Below, piece by piece: positions 24,597 to 33,091 of a stretch of 64,000 nucleotides of DNA. The DNA lies in contig CAXMST010000099.1 in assembly GCA_964196325.1 (NCBI GenBank), positions 5,048 to 69,047 on the forward strand, given 5' to 3'. The DNA is from CAXMST01 sp964196325 (GTDB lineage: Bacteria; Actinomycetota; Thermoleophilia; Solirubrobacterales; 70-9). How positions within the stretch are numbered: position 1 is the first letter of the stretch; each line of letters opens with the position of its first letter. Made by a program: the position numbers and the translations under genes. The notes below the pieces were generated by a model that was not told the origin of the DNA, did not search any database, and saw only the letters and a program-made list of their open reading frames with translations.

Positions 24597-25280
24597 ATGC
24601 CTCTACCCAAGCGCAGCGAGATCAACTGGGTCACCACCGACTGCTACGGGACCCTGATCGATTGGGACAAGGGGATCTCCACGGCCTTCGAGAAGGCGGC
24701 CGAGGAGGATGGCCTGACCTTGGACACCAAGGCCCTGCTGTCCCGCTTCTACGAGGTCCAGTACGAGGTCATGGGTGGCTCCTATGAGCTCTACGCCGAG
24801 GTCCTGCGCCGGGCCGCGGTCAAGGCTGCCGGTGAGATCGGCTGGGAACTGGAGCCGAGCCGAGCCCAGTTCCTACCTGACTCGATTGGCAGCTGGCAAC
24901 CCTTCCGCGAGTCAAACGCCGCGATGGACAGGCTCAGAGCCCGCTACAGCCTCGGCATCGTCTCCAACATCGACGACAAACTCCTCGGGATCTCGCGCCG
25001 CCACCTCCGCACCGAGCTCGACCTGGTTGTGACCGCGCAGCAGGTCCGTAGCTACAAGCCCGAGCCCGCCCACTTCAAGGAGTGCGCGCGGCGGATCGGC
25101 AGGAAGAAGGGCTGGGTCCACATCACCAGCGGTCTCTACACGGACGTGGAGCCGCTGCTGAAGATGCGCGTACCTGTGATCTGGGTCAACCGCCGGGGCG
25201 AGAAGATCGAGCGGGGCGGAAAGCGGCCGACGGTCGAGGTCAAGAACTTCCGGGACGCGGCCAAGAAGCTGGGCTGCTGA
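24597..25280 (+). CDS. HAD-like hydrolase, haloacid-dehalogenase type II branch
   Basis: The 227-aa protein has motif I VTTDCYGTLIDWDKG (nucleophile Asp, with the DxYGTL form of the 2-haloacid dehalogenase branch), motif II LGIVSNIDDK, motif III Lys in SYKPEPAHF, and motif IV HITSGLYTDVEPLL. The normal motif IV acidic pair is only partly conserved. It may hydrolyse a haloacid or phosphate ester. Start ATG at 24597; the next gene begins 42 bp downstream. Confidence 0.8.
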   Translation: MPLPKRSEINWVTTDCYGTLIDWDKGISTAFEKAAEEDGLTLDTKALLSRFYEVQYEVMGGSYELYAEVLRRAAVKAAGEIGWELEPSRAQFLPDSIGSWQPFRESNAAMDRLRARYSLGIVSNIDDKLLGISRRHLRTELDLVVTAQQVRSYKPEPAHFKECARRIGRKKGWVHITSGLYTDVEPLLKMRVPVIWVNRRGEKIERGGKRPTVEVKNFRDAAKKLGC

Positions 25281-25322
25281 GAGGCCCCGTGCCTGCGCGC
25301 ATGCGGCGATAGCGTCGAGCTT

Positions 25323-26057
25323 GTGGAGCGCCTCACACCCTGCCCCGGGCCGACCACGATCGCCGAGCAACTCGAGGGCTTCCCGCCGCCCCCGCCCTAC
25401 GACGCGAAGCGACCCTACGTGTTCACGAACTTCGCGGAGACCGTCGACGGGCACGCGACGATCGCCGGTCAGTCCGGAAAAATCGCCTCGGAGACTGACA
25501 CCCAGATTCTGATGGCCCTGCGGGCCGGCTCCGACGCGGTCCTCGTCGGGGCCGGGACGATCCGGGCCGAGCGCTACGGATGCCTACTGCCGGCCGAGGA
25601 GGCGCGAGCGGCCCGCGAGCGGCGCGGGATGCCGCCGAGCCCGCTCGCGGTGATCGTCAGCAGCGGGCTCGAGCTGCCGTGGGAAATCGGCCTGTTCAGC
25701 TCCGGCGTCGGCAGCGTGCTGATCTTCACGACGAGCGCCGAGCAGCCTCCCCGGACCGCCACACCGACGCAGGTGGTGCGCCATCCGAAGGGCGTTGACC
25801 TGGCCTGCGCACTGCGACAGCTGCGGACCGAACACGGGGTGGAGGGGTTGCTGAGCGAGGGCGGCCCGACCCTGCACGGCGCGCTGCTCGAGCAGCGCCT
25901 GGTCGATTCGCTGTTCGTCACCGTGGGCGCCAAGCTCGCGGGCGGACAGGGCCCTCGGATTGCCGAGGGGCTGACGTCGGGGCCGCTTGAGCTCGAGCTG
26001 GCTTGGCTCCTACGCGAAGGGGACGAGCTGTACGCGCGTTACGCCGTCCGCGGCTGA
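25323..26057 (+). CDS. RibD C-terminal-like reductase
   Basis: The 244-aa protein has the RibD_C/DHFR-like fold seen in pyrimidine reductases: YVFTNFAETVDGHATIAG, ALRAGSDAVLVGAGTIRAERYG, and VEGLLSEGGPTLHGALLEQRLVDSLFVTVGAKLAGGQG near the end. No deaminase domain is present. It might work in riboflavin synthesis or as an NADPH reductase of another pteridine-like substrate. A GTG start is used; the 3' end overlaps the convergent membrane gene by 19 bp. Confidence 0.82.
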   Translation: MERLTPCPGPTTIAEQLEGFPPPPPYDAKRPYVFTNFAETVDGHATIAGQSGKIASETDTQILMALRAGSDAVLVGAGTIRAERYGCLLPAEEARAARERRGMPPSPLAVIVSSGLELPWEIGLFSSGVGSVLIFTTSAEQPPRTATPTQVVRHPKGVDLACALRQLRTEHGVEGLLSEGGPTLHGALLEQRLVDSLFVTVGAKLAGGQGPRIAEGLTSGPLELELAWLLREGDELYARYAVRG

Positions 26058-26812
26058 GGATCCACCAGCTCGCCCGCCGCATCGGGGATCAAGCCGGCGT
26101 CCTCGCTGCGGAGCTCGCCGCGTCGCAGCAGCCGCAGAGCCAGGATCGTGCTGCTGAGCAGGGCCAGACCTCCGAGGCTGAGCTGCACGCTGAGCAGGCC
26201 CTCGCGTGTCCAGTAGACATCTCGGAGATCGAGCAACAGCGCGGCCTCGTCGAAGGTGAGCCCGACCCCGACCCCGAACGGCAGTGCCAGTGCGGCCTCA
26301 CGATCCAGGTCGTCGGTTAGCAACGCGGCGGTCGCGGCGGCGAAGGCCATCACGATCCCGGGCACGAAATGATGAATATGCCGGCCGCCTATACGAACGT
26401 TTCCGAGCGGCCACCAACCGGAGCGGATCCCGGTGCTGGAAAGCCGCGCGATCGCGAACGAACCGGCGAAGCCGCCGAGCAGGTTGAACAGCACAAGCTC
26501 CTGCCGCGAGCTCGCCTCATAGCCCTCGATCGCGACCCGAACTGTGTCCTGAGTCGCCCGCGAGGCAAGCTGAAGCGCTTCCGCGGTCGCCTCGGGAGCT
26601 CCGGCTAGGGGCCACTCGCCGGCACGCTCGGCCCGCGAGGCCCGACGCCGGAAGCGGCGCGCGAGATCCCCGACCAGCACGGCCCCCGCGGTGGCAGTGG
26701 TGGTCGCCGCCAGCGCTACGGTAACCCGGTCGGGATGACCGAGATCGAGTCCAACTCGGGCCAGCCCCCGCCGTCGCGCGGGCCGGGAGCGAAACCACCG
26801 CGGCAAAGCCAT
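26039..26812 (-). CDS. Integral membrane protein with HIHH motif, unknown function
   Basis: The 257-aa protein is Arg-rich at the N-terminus and has about five hydrophobic segments. A distinctive GGRHIHHFVPGIVMAFAAA segment and PFGVGVGLTFDEAALLLDLRDVYW suggest a metal- or heme-contacting membrane site. I recall similar uncharacterised actinobacterial membrane proteins but cannot assign a function. ATG at 26812 chosen over GTG at 26818. It lies 9 bp after the nucleotide-sugar dehydrogenase gene. Confidence 0.6.
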   Translation of the reverse strand: MALPRWFRSRPARRRGLARVGLDLGHPDRVTVALAATTTATAGAVLVGDLARRFRRRASRAERAGEWPLAGAPEATAEALQLASRATQDTVRVAIEGYEASSRQELVLFNLLGGFAGSFAIARLSSTGIRSGWWPLGNVRIGGRHIHHFVPGIVMAFAAATAALLTDDLDREAALALPFGVGVGLTFDEAALLLDLRDVYWTREGLLSVQLSLGGLALLSSTILALRLLRRGELRSEDAGLIPDAAGELVDPQPRTA

Positions 26813-26821
26813 CGCCACTAC

Positions 26822-28069
26822 TCAGAGTCGCACGAGGTTGTCGGCCTCGATCCCGCGGGAGACCCCGCGGAAGTCGATCACCAGAGCGGCATCGCGGACC
26901 AGCGCCTCGTAGTCGACCCCGGGGTGGGCGGTGACGATCGCGACGGCGTCACTGGTGGCGACGGCGGGCGCCAGCTCGACCGAGCGCAGCCCCGCCTCTC
27001 GGAGCTCGGACACGAGCGGGTCGTGATAGCTGACCTCGGCCCCGAGCTCGCGCAGATGCCGCACGATGTTGAGGGCGGGTGCCTCGCGCAGGTCGCCGAC
27101 CCCGGCCTTGTAGGAGACGCCCAGGAGCAGCACCCGCGAGGCCTTGACCGGCTTGCCGACATCGTTCAGCGCCCGCTGGATCTTCTGCACGCAGTACAGG
27201 GGCTGGGTCTGATTGATCTTGCCGGCGAGTTCGATGAACTCGGTGTAGAAGTCGTGCTCTCGTGCCTTGAAGGCGAGGTAGAACGGGTCGATCGGCAGGC
27301 AGTGGCCCCCCATCCCCGGACCGGGCTCGAAGCGCATGAATCCGAACGGCTTGGTCGCAGCCGCGTCGATCACCTCCCAGATGTCGATCGACATCAGATC
27401 GGTGAGCTGGGCCAGCTCGTTGACCAGGGCGATATTCACCGAGCGGAAGATGTTCTCGAGCAGCTTGGTCAGCTCGGCCGCCTCGGGGCTGGAGACGCGA
27501 ACCACCTCGGCGGTGATCTCAGCGTAGAGCTCCTCGGCACGGTCGGCGCAGGCCGCGGTGATCCCCCCAACCACCTTCGGCGTGTTGGCGACCGTGTGAT
27601 CGGCGCGGCCGGGATCGATGCGCTCGGGCGAATAGGCGAGGTGGAAGTCGCGACCCGCGCGCAGGCCGGACTCCTCCAGCAGCGGCTGCAGCTGCTCCCT
27701 GGTGGTCCCGGGGTAGGTGGTCGACTCGAGAACGACGAGCTGGCCCTCGACCAGGATCTCCGCGATCGAACGGGCTGCCGAGATCACGTAGCTGAGGTCG
27801 GGCTCGCGCTGGTTGGCAAGCGGCGTCGGCACACAGATCAGGATCGCGTCACAGCGGCCCAGGGCGCCCACCTCGGTGGTCGGCTGGAAGCAGTCCCCAA
27901 GCGCAACCAGGCGCTCGGCCGGGACGTCTTCGATGTCGGACTCACCCCGGCCGAGGCGCTCGACCCGACGGGCGTCGGTGTCGTAGCCGGTCACGGCATG
28001 GCCCGCCTCACCAAAGGCGAGGGCCAGCGGCAGGCCGACGTAACCGAGTCCGACGATTCCGATGCGCAT
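26822..28069 (-). CDS. Nucleotide-sugar dehydrogenase (UDP-N-acetyl-hexosamine type)
   Basis: The 415-aa protein has the N-terminal NAD motif IGIVGLGYVGLPLALAFGEAGH, CVPTPL, VLESTTYPGTTRE, YSPERIDPGR, the Lys/Asn core ELTKLLENIFRSVNIALVNE and the catalytic Cys in GPGMGGHCLPIDPFYL. The ERIDPG pattern suits the WbpA/WecC/TviB branch, which oxidises UDP-GlcNAc or UDP-ManNAc C6 to a uronate for surface glycans. ATG at 28069. A tRNA-Lys lies upstream. Confidence 0.9.
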   Translation of the reverse strand: MRIGIVGLGYVGLPLALAFGEAGHAVTGYDTDARRVERLGRGESDIEDVPAERLVALGDCFQPTTEVGALGRCDAILICVPTPLANQREPDLSYVISAARSIAEILVEGQLVVLESTTYPGTTREQLQPLLEESGLRAGRDFHLAYSPERIDPGRADHTVANTPKVVGGITAACADRAEELYAEITAEVVRVSSPEAAELTKLLENIFRSVNIALVNELAQLTDLMSIDIWEVIDAAATKPFGFMRFEPGPGMGGHCLPIDPFYLAFKAREHDFYTEFIELAGKINQTQPLYCVQKIQRALNDVGKPVKASRVLLLGVSYKAGVGDLREAPALNIVRHLRELGAEVSYHDPLVSELREAGLRSVELAPAVATSDAVAIVTAHPGVDYEALVRDAALVIDFRGVSRGIEADNLVRL

Positions 28070-28144
28070 GCGGGCCAGTCTAGTGGTGGCCCAGACTCAC
28101 CAAACCCGCGCGGCTGCCCGGCCCGACGCCCGATGGATCGGAGA

Positions 28145-28217
28145 TGGGCCATGTAGGGATCGAACCTACGACCTTGAGATTAAGAGTCTCCTGCTCTACC
28201 AACTGAGCTAATGGCCC
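28145..28217 (-). tRNA. tRNA-Lys (CTT)
   Basis: The 73-nt minus-strand cloverleaf has acceptor GGGCCAT/ATGGCCC, anticodon loop CTCTTAA (anticodon CTT) and T-loop GGTTCGATCCC. The outermost anticodon-stem pair is G-A, as often tolerated. CCA is not encoded. Confidence 0.95.
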
Positions 28218-28270
28218 CGGGGCCATCTTAACGAGCGCCGAACGCCGACCGAGTGCCCAAAGCGGACTGG

Positions 28271-29080
28271 TCAGCCGCCGCTGTGCCCGCCGCCGTCCGC
28301 CCCATCCGCGTCCTGGGCGGAGCTGTCGCTGGTGCCAAACGGATCCTCGAGCGCCGACGGGTCGTTGCGCAACTGCTTGAGCTGGCGCTGCAGCTGGTTG
28401 CCCTGCTGCTTGCGGTTGTCGAGCTCGGTCTCGAGCGCCGCTGAGCCCGCATCGTCGACCTCAGCGAGCGCCTGCTTCGAGGCCGCATCACCGGCCTTGG
28501 TGTCGCCGGCGAAGTAGGCGGCGCCGGCAAGGTCGAGGTAGGTCTGCGGGCCGGGAAGCTGATCGGCCAGGATCTCGGCCGTGGTCAGAGCACCATCGAG
28601 GCGCCTTTGGATCGAGGCCGGATTGGTGGAGCTCAGCGCGACGTTCCCGTAAGCCCGGTAGACGAGCGTCGCCACCTCGGCGTCAGGCTTGCCCTGGTTG
28701 GCGTCGAGGTAGCGCTCCCAGGCCGCGATCGACGCCTCGAAGCTGGCCGTGGCCTCCTCGGTCAGAACCTGGGTCTGGGTGTCCTCGTCGACCTCGAGCT
28801 GCTGCTGCCCGTTCAGATAGCTGTAGCGGGCAACCGCGACCAGAGCCGCCACGCTCTCGGGGTCGGCCTCCAAGGTTGCCTGCGCCGAATCGATCTGGTC
28901 GTTGAACTCGGCGTTGCCGCCGCCACCGTGACCGTTGCCCAGCCCGAGCGCATCGCCGAGCCCGCCCGAGGCGTCGCCGCCGATCCCGAACAGAACCAGG
29001 CCGCCACCGAGGAGCAACGCCAAGAACACGTATATGACTTGGATGAAGCGCTTGCGCTTGCCCTGGAGATCGAAAAGCAT
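28271..29080 (-). CDS. Membrane-anchored TPR-like protein
   Basis: The 269-aa protein starts with a short cytoplasmic segment and one transmembrane helix (FIQVIYVFLALLLGGGLVLFGIGG), then a Gly-rich linker and helical repeats reminiscent of tetratricopeptide repeats (ALVAVARYSYLNGQQQL, ASIAAWERYLDANQGKPDAEVATLVYRAYGNVALS, GPQTYLDLAGAAYFAGDTKAGDAASKQAL). The tail is acidic and glycine-rich. A scaffold role in envelope assembly is plausible. It is on the same strand as tatC and 42 bp from it. Confidence 0.7.
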   Translation of the reverse strand: MLFDLQGKRKRFIQVIYVFLALLLGGGLVLFGIGGDASGGLGDALGLGNGHGGGGNAEFNDQIDSAQATLEADPESVAALVAVARYSYLNGQQQLEVDEDTQTQVLTEEATASFEASIAAWERYLDANQGKPDAEVATLVYRAYGNVALSSTNPASIQRRLDGALTTAEILADQLPGPQTYLDLAGAAYFAGDTKAGDAASKQALAEVDDAGSAALETELDNRKQQGNQLQRQLKQLRNDPSALEDPFGTSDSSAQDADGADGGGHSGG

Positions 29081-29122
29081 GGGCCCTGGAGCCTAGAGGA
29101 TCGCCGCCGCGGGGCGGCGTCC

Positions 29123-29896
29123 TCAGCCCTCACCCGACGCGGGCTCGCGGGCCAGCTCAGCGCTCGTCTGGCGCGCGCGACCGAACACCCGGGCCAAGAC
29201 GACCGAGAACTCGAACAGGATCAGCAACGGCACCATCGAGATCACCATCGTCACCGGATCGGTGCCGGGCAACAGCATCGCCAGCACCGCGATGATCAAG
29301 AACGCGTAGCGGCGGTTGTGGGCGAGCTGGTCAGGGGTAACGATTCCCATTCGGGTCACGGCGAGGATCCCAACCGGAATCTGAAACAGGATCCCAACCG
29401 AGATCAACGAGAGCGCGAAGAAGCTGTAGTACTCGCGCGCTCTGACTTGGATGTTGAACTCGTCGGAGTTGAAGTTGAGGAGGAAGTCGACCGCGGCCGG
29501 GGTGACCACGTAGTAGGCGAAGGCGACGCCGCCGATGAACAGGAAGGGGACCATCAGCAGCAGCGGCAGCACGACCCCCTTCTCGGTCGGGCTGAAGGCC
29601 GGCAGCACGAACGCATAGATCTGGTACAGGATGATCGGGAGCGCCAGCAGGATCGCCCCGTACAGCGACAAGGTGATCGTCGTAAGGAAGGGCTCCGCGG
29701 GGGAGAGCGTGACCGGCTCGAAGCCCTCCGGCAACGGCCCGTTGGCGATCTCGAGGATCAGATGGTTCTGCCAGAAGCAGAGCGTCGCTGCAACCAACAG
29801 GGCGGCGCCGCCGATGAACAGGCGGCTGCGAAGCTCGTCGAGATGCTCGACCAGCGTCAGACGGTCATCGAAGTTGGCGGCCTTGACTCGGGCCAT
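29123..29896 (-). CDS. tatC: Twin-arginine translocase subunit TatC
   Basis: The 257-aa protein has six hydrophobic helices and the conserved N-terminal HLDELRSRLFI and FALSLISVGILFQIPV segments. It recognises twin-arginine signal peptides and exports folded proteins. The Rieske protein at 34.7-35.4 kb is a likely substrate. TatA/B is encoded 33 bp upstream on the same strand. Confidence 0.94.
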   Translation of the reverse strand: MARVKAANFDDRLTLVEHLDELRSRLFIGGAALLVAATLCFWQNHLILEIANGPLPEGFEPVTLSPAEPFLTTITLSLYGAILLALPIILYQIYAFVLPAFSPTEKGVVLPLLLMVPFLFIGGVAFAYYVVTPAAVDFLLNFNSDEFNIQVRAREYYSFFALSLISVGILFQIPVGILAVTRMGIVTPDQLAHNRRYAFLIIAVLAMLLPGTDPVTMVISMVPLLILFEFSVVLARVFGRARQTSAELAREPASGEG

Positions 29897-29929
29897 GCTC
29901 AGGCCCCCACCGCCGGGCGAGTGGGCGCC

Positions 29930-30163
29930 TCAGGCGCCGCGCTGGCCGGCCGGTTCGGTGTCCCCGGCCTCCTCGACGCCGTTTTCGATCTCGGGTGGAT
30001 CGTCGTCGTCGTCATGGTCACTAGCTTCACCCGAGATCGAAGTCTTGAATTCGCGCATGCCACGGCCCAGCGACTTGCCGAGCTCAGGTAGGCGCTTGGG
30101 CCCGAAAATCACCAAAGCAATGATTAGGACGATTGCCAACTCGAGTGGTCCGACGTTGGGCAC
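29930..30163 (-). CDS. tatA: Twin-arginine translocase subunit TatA/TatB
   Basis: The 77-aa protein has one N-terminal transmembrane helix (LELAIVLIIALVIFGPKRLPELGKSLGRGMREFK), with the FGPKxLPxxG hinge and amphipathic helix, then an Asp-rich tail. The short length favours TatA over TatB. GTG start at 30163. Confidence 0.92.
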   Translation of the reverse strand: MPNVGPLELAIVLIIALVIFGPKRLPELGKSLGRGMREFKTSISGEASDHDDDDDPPEIENGVEEAGDTEPAGQRGA

Positions 30164-30233
30164 AGATGGATGGTAGCGCGCTACCAGCCTCGGGACGAGC
30201 GCAGCGGCCAGATCGATGTACGCTCCGGGCGCC

Positions 30234-30812
30234 GTGATCCTCTCCGACAGATCGATCGCCGAGCAGCTCGAGGCCGGCGGGATAATGATCGACCCGCTGG
30301 GCCCGAATGCGATGCAGCCCTCCTCCGTCGACCTCCGGGTTGACCGCTATTTCCGCGTGTTCCGCAACGACACGACCCCCTACATCGACCCTAAACAGGC
30401 GCAGGAAGACCTGACCGAGCTGGTCGAGGTCGACGATCAGGGCGCGTTCATCCTGCACCCGGGGGAATTCGTCCTCGGCTCGACGCTGGAACGGGTCACG
30501 CTCGGCCCCGAGTTGGTCGCACGGCTGGAAGGCAAATCCTCACTCGGGCGGCTCGGCCTGCTGATCCACAGCACGGCGGGCTTCGTCGACGCCGGCTGGG
30601 ACGGCCATCTGACCCTGGAACTCTCCAACGTCGCGAACCTGCCGATCGCGATCTACCCCGGGATGAAGATCGGTCAGATCTCGTTCCTGCGAATGACGAG
30701 CGCGGCGGAAATCCCCTACGGCAGCTCGGGCGCGGGCTCGAAATACAAGGGCCAGACGGGGCCGACTCCGTCCCGGTACTACCTCAACTTCGCCGACGAG
30801 TCAACGGATTAG
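30234..30812 (+). CDS. dcd: dCTP deaminase (possibly bifunctional with dUTPase activity)
   Basis: The 192-aa protein converts dCTP towards dUTP/dUMP for thymidylate synthesis. Family landmarks are VILSDRSIAEQL, QPSSVDLRVDRYFRVF, HPGEFVLGSTLERVTLG, LEGKSSLGRLGLLIHSTAGFVDAGWDGHLTLELSN, and the tail YGSSGAGSKYKGQTGPTPSRYYLNF. The GTG at 30234 aligns with the usual M-[IL]-LSDR N-terminus; an ATG at 30216 adds six residues. The close match to actinobacterial Dcd proteins suggests the bifunctional DCD-DUT form, to be tested. Confidence 0.93.
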   Translation: MILSDRSIAEQLEAGGIMIDPLGPNAMQPSSVDLRVDRYFRVFRNDTTPYIDPKQAQEDLTELVEVDDQGAFILHPGEFVLGSTLERVTLGPELVARLEGKSSLGRLGLLIHSTAGFVDAGWDGHLTLELSNVANLPIAIYPGMKIGQISFLRMTSAAEIPYGSSGAGSKYKGQTGPTPSRYYLNFADESTD

Positions 30813-30833
30813 AGCCGCGCGGCTCGGCGGCCG

Positions 30834-30851
30834 ACTGGACGCGCGTCCAGT
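30834..30851 (+). terminator. 18-bp perfect palindrome followed by TTT; terminator or operator after dcd
   Basis: ACTGGACGC/GCGTCCAGT is a perfect palindrome that can fold into a 7-bp stem with loop GCGC, followed by TTTCC. A second palindrome (GAGCCGCGCGGCTC, 30812-30825) directly precedes it. The short T-run makes termination only moderately likely, and an operator for the zinc-ribbon gene at 30911 is the alternative. Confidence 0.4.
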
Positions 30852-30910
30852 TTCCAGGCAGGGGCTGGAGTCCGCTCGAGGCCGGTCGATGCGGCAACGG
30901 AGGAACACCG

Positions 30911-31249
30911 TTGCCGACTGGAAGCAGAGATCAAGACAGGCGCCATGGCGCGACCGCCGAGGAGCTCCACATCTGCCGGCGCTGCGACTCCCGATTGGTA
31001 CAGCCGCTGGAGTGCGCGCCGGTCGATATGCAGCGCTCCCGGGTCGAGCTCGGCTGTCCCGACTGCGGCCACCATCGCGTCGGCGTGTTCTACGAAGATG
31101 CGGTGCAGCGCTTCGGCGCGCGGCTGGAGCAGGGTACGGATGCGCTCGTCGAGGCCCTGGAGCAACTTGAGCGCAGCAACGTGGAACGCGAGATCGAGCG
31201 CTTCAGCCCCGCGCTTGACCGCAATCAGCTGACGGCGGAGGACTTCTAG
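30911..31249 (+). CDS. Zinc-ribbon-like protein, unknown function
   Basis: The 112-aa protein has two cysteine pairs in ICRRCDSRL and LGCPDCGHHRVGVFYEDA, spaced as a zinc ribbon, followed by a long helix (FGARLEQGTDALVEALEQLERSNVEREIERF). A TTG start at 30911 is supported by GGAGGA 6 bp upstream, and no other start lies near. It may be a DNA- or nucleotide-binding regulator; the function is unknown. It converges with the polyprenyl synthase gene. Confidence 0.6.
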   Translation: MPTGSRDQDRRHGATAEELHICRRCDSRLVQPLECAPVDMQRSRVELGCPDCGHHRVGVFYEDAVQRFGARLEQGTDALVEALEQLERSNVEREIERFSPALDRNQLTAEDF

Positions 31250-31285
31250 GCGAGCGTTCACTTCGCCGGGCGCGGCTCCGAGGGC

Positions 31286-32263
31286 TCAGGAGTAGCGCTC
31301 GACCACGCCGTCCGCGACCAGCTCGAACAGTTTCTGGTCGACATGCTCGATCGGCGCCTCACGCAGACCCTGCTTGGCTCGCTCGACCCGATCGCGGGCC
31401 TCCCCGCGGACCGCCTCGGTGGCGCCGCTCGCCGCGATCCGGTCGCAGAGACCCTCGGCGGCAGCGCCGTCGAGCGCGTGGAGATCGATCGACTTGAGCT
31501 CTGGATCCCGCTCGCCGGCCCGAATCATCGGCAGGGTCACGGTCCCGTCGAGCAGGTCGGTGCCCCTTGCCTTCCCAGTGCGCTCTGACGGCCCGACGAC
31601 GTCGAGGACGTCATCGAGCAGCTGGAAGGCGAGGCCGATCTCCCCACCGAAACGCTCCAGGGCCACCCGCGCGGCGGCCGGGCGCTCACGGCCGATCACG
31701 CAGGCGCACTCGAACAGCGCCGCGGTCTTGAGCCTGCAGCGTTGCAGATAGCGTTCGGCCGAGACATCGGTCCGGAACGCGTCCTGGCGCTGGGCGAGCT
31801 CGCCGCGAGCCAGTGACACCGAAGCGCCGGCGAGCGCCATCACCTGGGACTCGGCCTCGGGGCTGGGAAGCAGCTCCGCGAAAGCTCGTGAGAGCAGCAG
31901 GTCCCCGGTCGCCAGCGCGCGCCCGCGACCGGCTGCCGCAACCACGGTCGGCCGCCCTCGCCGCAGCGGGGCGGAGTCGAGGACGTCGTCGTGGACCAGG
32001 GTCGCCATGTGCACGAGCTCGACAGCGGTCGCCGCCCTGATCCCGCCTTCCTGCGCCGGACGGCCGGCGCAGAGCAAGACCAACAGCGGGCGCATGCGCT
32101 TGCCGCCCGCGGCCAGGGTCGACTCCGCCTCGGGAGCCAGCCCCCCGGCGGCGGCGACTATCTCACGCAGCCGTTGCTCCACCTCCTGCAGGCCCAGGGG
32201 TAGCCACGAGCCGGCTAGATCGGTCACCGCCGTGACCGGCTCAGGGATATTCGAGCCGGCCAT
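31286..32263 (-). CDS. Polyprenyl (long-chain isoprenyl) diphosphate synthase
   Basis: The 325-aa protein has the first aspartate-rich motif LVHDDVLDSAPLRRGRPT (DDxxD) with KRMRPLL upstream, and the second motif FQLLDDVLDVVG. It elongates allylic diphosphates; given the menG and qcr neighbours it probably makes the menaquinone side chain. Its start overlaps the menG stop by one base. It is the last gene of the long hem-qcr-men run. Confidence 0.9.
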   Translation of the reverse strand: MAGSNIPEPVTAVTDLAGSWLPLGLQEVEQRLREIVAAAGGLAPEAESTLAAGGKRMRPLLVLLCAGRPAQEGGIRAATAVELVHMATLVHDDVLDSAPLRRGRPTVVAAAGRGRALATGDLLLSRAFAELLPSPEAESQVMALAGASVSLARGELAQRQDAFRTDVSAERYLQRCRLKTAALFECACVIGRERPAAARVALERFGGEIGLAFQLLDDVLDVVGPSERTGKARGTDLLDGTVTLPMIRAGERDPELKSIDLHALDGAAAEGLCDRIAASGATEAVRGEARDRVERAKQGLREAPIEHVDQKLFELVADGVVERYS

Positions 32264-33000
32264 CAGCCCGCTCGCTTGACCCCGGAGTGGATCGCGATGA
32301 TCCCCCCGGCCAGGATCGTCCAGCGGATCCGCTCGAGGCCGGCCGCATCGAGCCGCGCGGCCAGTTGCCCCGGCAGCGGAAACTGGCGGACCGACTCGGG
32401 CAGGTAGCTGTAGGCCTCCCCCTCGCCGGTGAGGCGTCCGAGCAGCGGCACCACGCGGTCGAACCAGAGTGAGAAGAAGCTCGACAGTGGTGCACGCTGA
32501 GGCCGCGTGATCTCGAGGACTACGAGGGTACCGCCGGGTCTCAGGACGCGGGTCATCTCGGCGATTCCGCGGTCAAGATCAGCGAAGTTGCGGAGCCCGA
32601 AGCCAACCGTGACGGCATCGAAGCTCGCGTCGTCATAGCTGAGCTGTAATGCGTCGCCCCACTCGAAGGTCGGAGCGCCGGCCTGGATCGCGCGAGCGGA
32701 GCCCTTCGCGCGTGCCAGCTCCAGCATCCGCTCTGAGAAGTCGGATCCGACGACATATCCACCGGGACCGACCATCCCCTGAAGCTCGAGGCTCAGATCC
32801 CCGGTGCCGCAGGCGACGTCGAGGGCCCTCCCGCCCGCGGCAAGGCCGGTGCGGGCGGCGGCGCGCTGCCGCCAGCGGCGGTCCATTCCCGCCGTCATCG
32901 TCGAGTTCATCGAGTCGTAGACGCCGGCGATCCGATCGAACATGCCCCGGACCTGGCCGGCGAACTCGTCGGTCTCGCGTGAGGGCTTGCTCTCGATCAT
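32263..33000 (-). CDS. menG: Demethylmenaquinone methyltransferase (UbiE/MenG)
   Basis: The 245-aa SAM-dependent methyltransferase has FDRIAGVYDSMNSTMTAGMDRRWR, motif I ALDVACGTGDLSLEL, VGSDFSERMLELAR and the UbiE signature YDDASFDAVTVGFGLRNFADLDRGI. It catalyses the last step of menaquinone synthesis. ATG at 33000 chosen over an in-frame TTG at 33009. It follows qcrC by 91 bp and overlaps the polyprenyl synthase. Confidence 0.92.
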   Translation of the reverse strand: MIESKPSRETDEFAGQVRGMFDRIAGVYDSMNSTMTAGMDRRWRQRAAARTGLAAGGRALDVACGTGDLSLELQGMVGPGGYVVGSDFSERMLELARAKGSARAIQAGAPTFEWGDALQLSYDDASFDAVTVGFGLRNFADLDRGIAEMTRVLRPGGTLVVLEITRPQRAPLSSFFSLWFDRVVPLLGRLTGEGEAYSYLPESVRQFPLPGQLAARLDAAGLERIRWTILAGGIIAIHSGVKRAG

Positions 33001-33091
33001 GATTTCCAACCCGCTCGGTCGGGCCGGCCGGCCGCAGGGATGCTAGCCGCGGCCCGGTGGCGGGCCTGAGCCTCGGCTCGGCCGGCTGGAT

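Noticed and set aside
26735..28156. 473-codon plus-strand frame over the nucleotide-sugar dehydrogenase
   Set aside because: It mirrors a clear dehydrogenase gene on the other strand; no recognisable domain.
28607..30091. 494-codon open frame on the plus strand across the TPR-like and tatC genes
   Set aside because: It is antisense to well-supported genes and its product is low-complexity Arg/Glu/Gln-rich, as expected for a complementary-strand frame in high-GC DNA.
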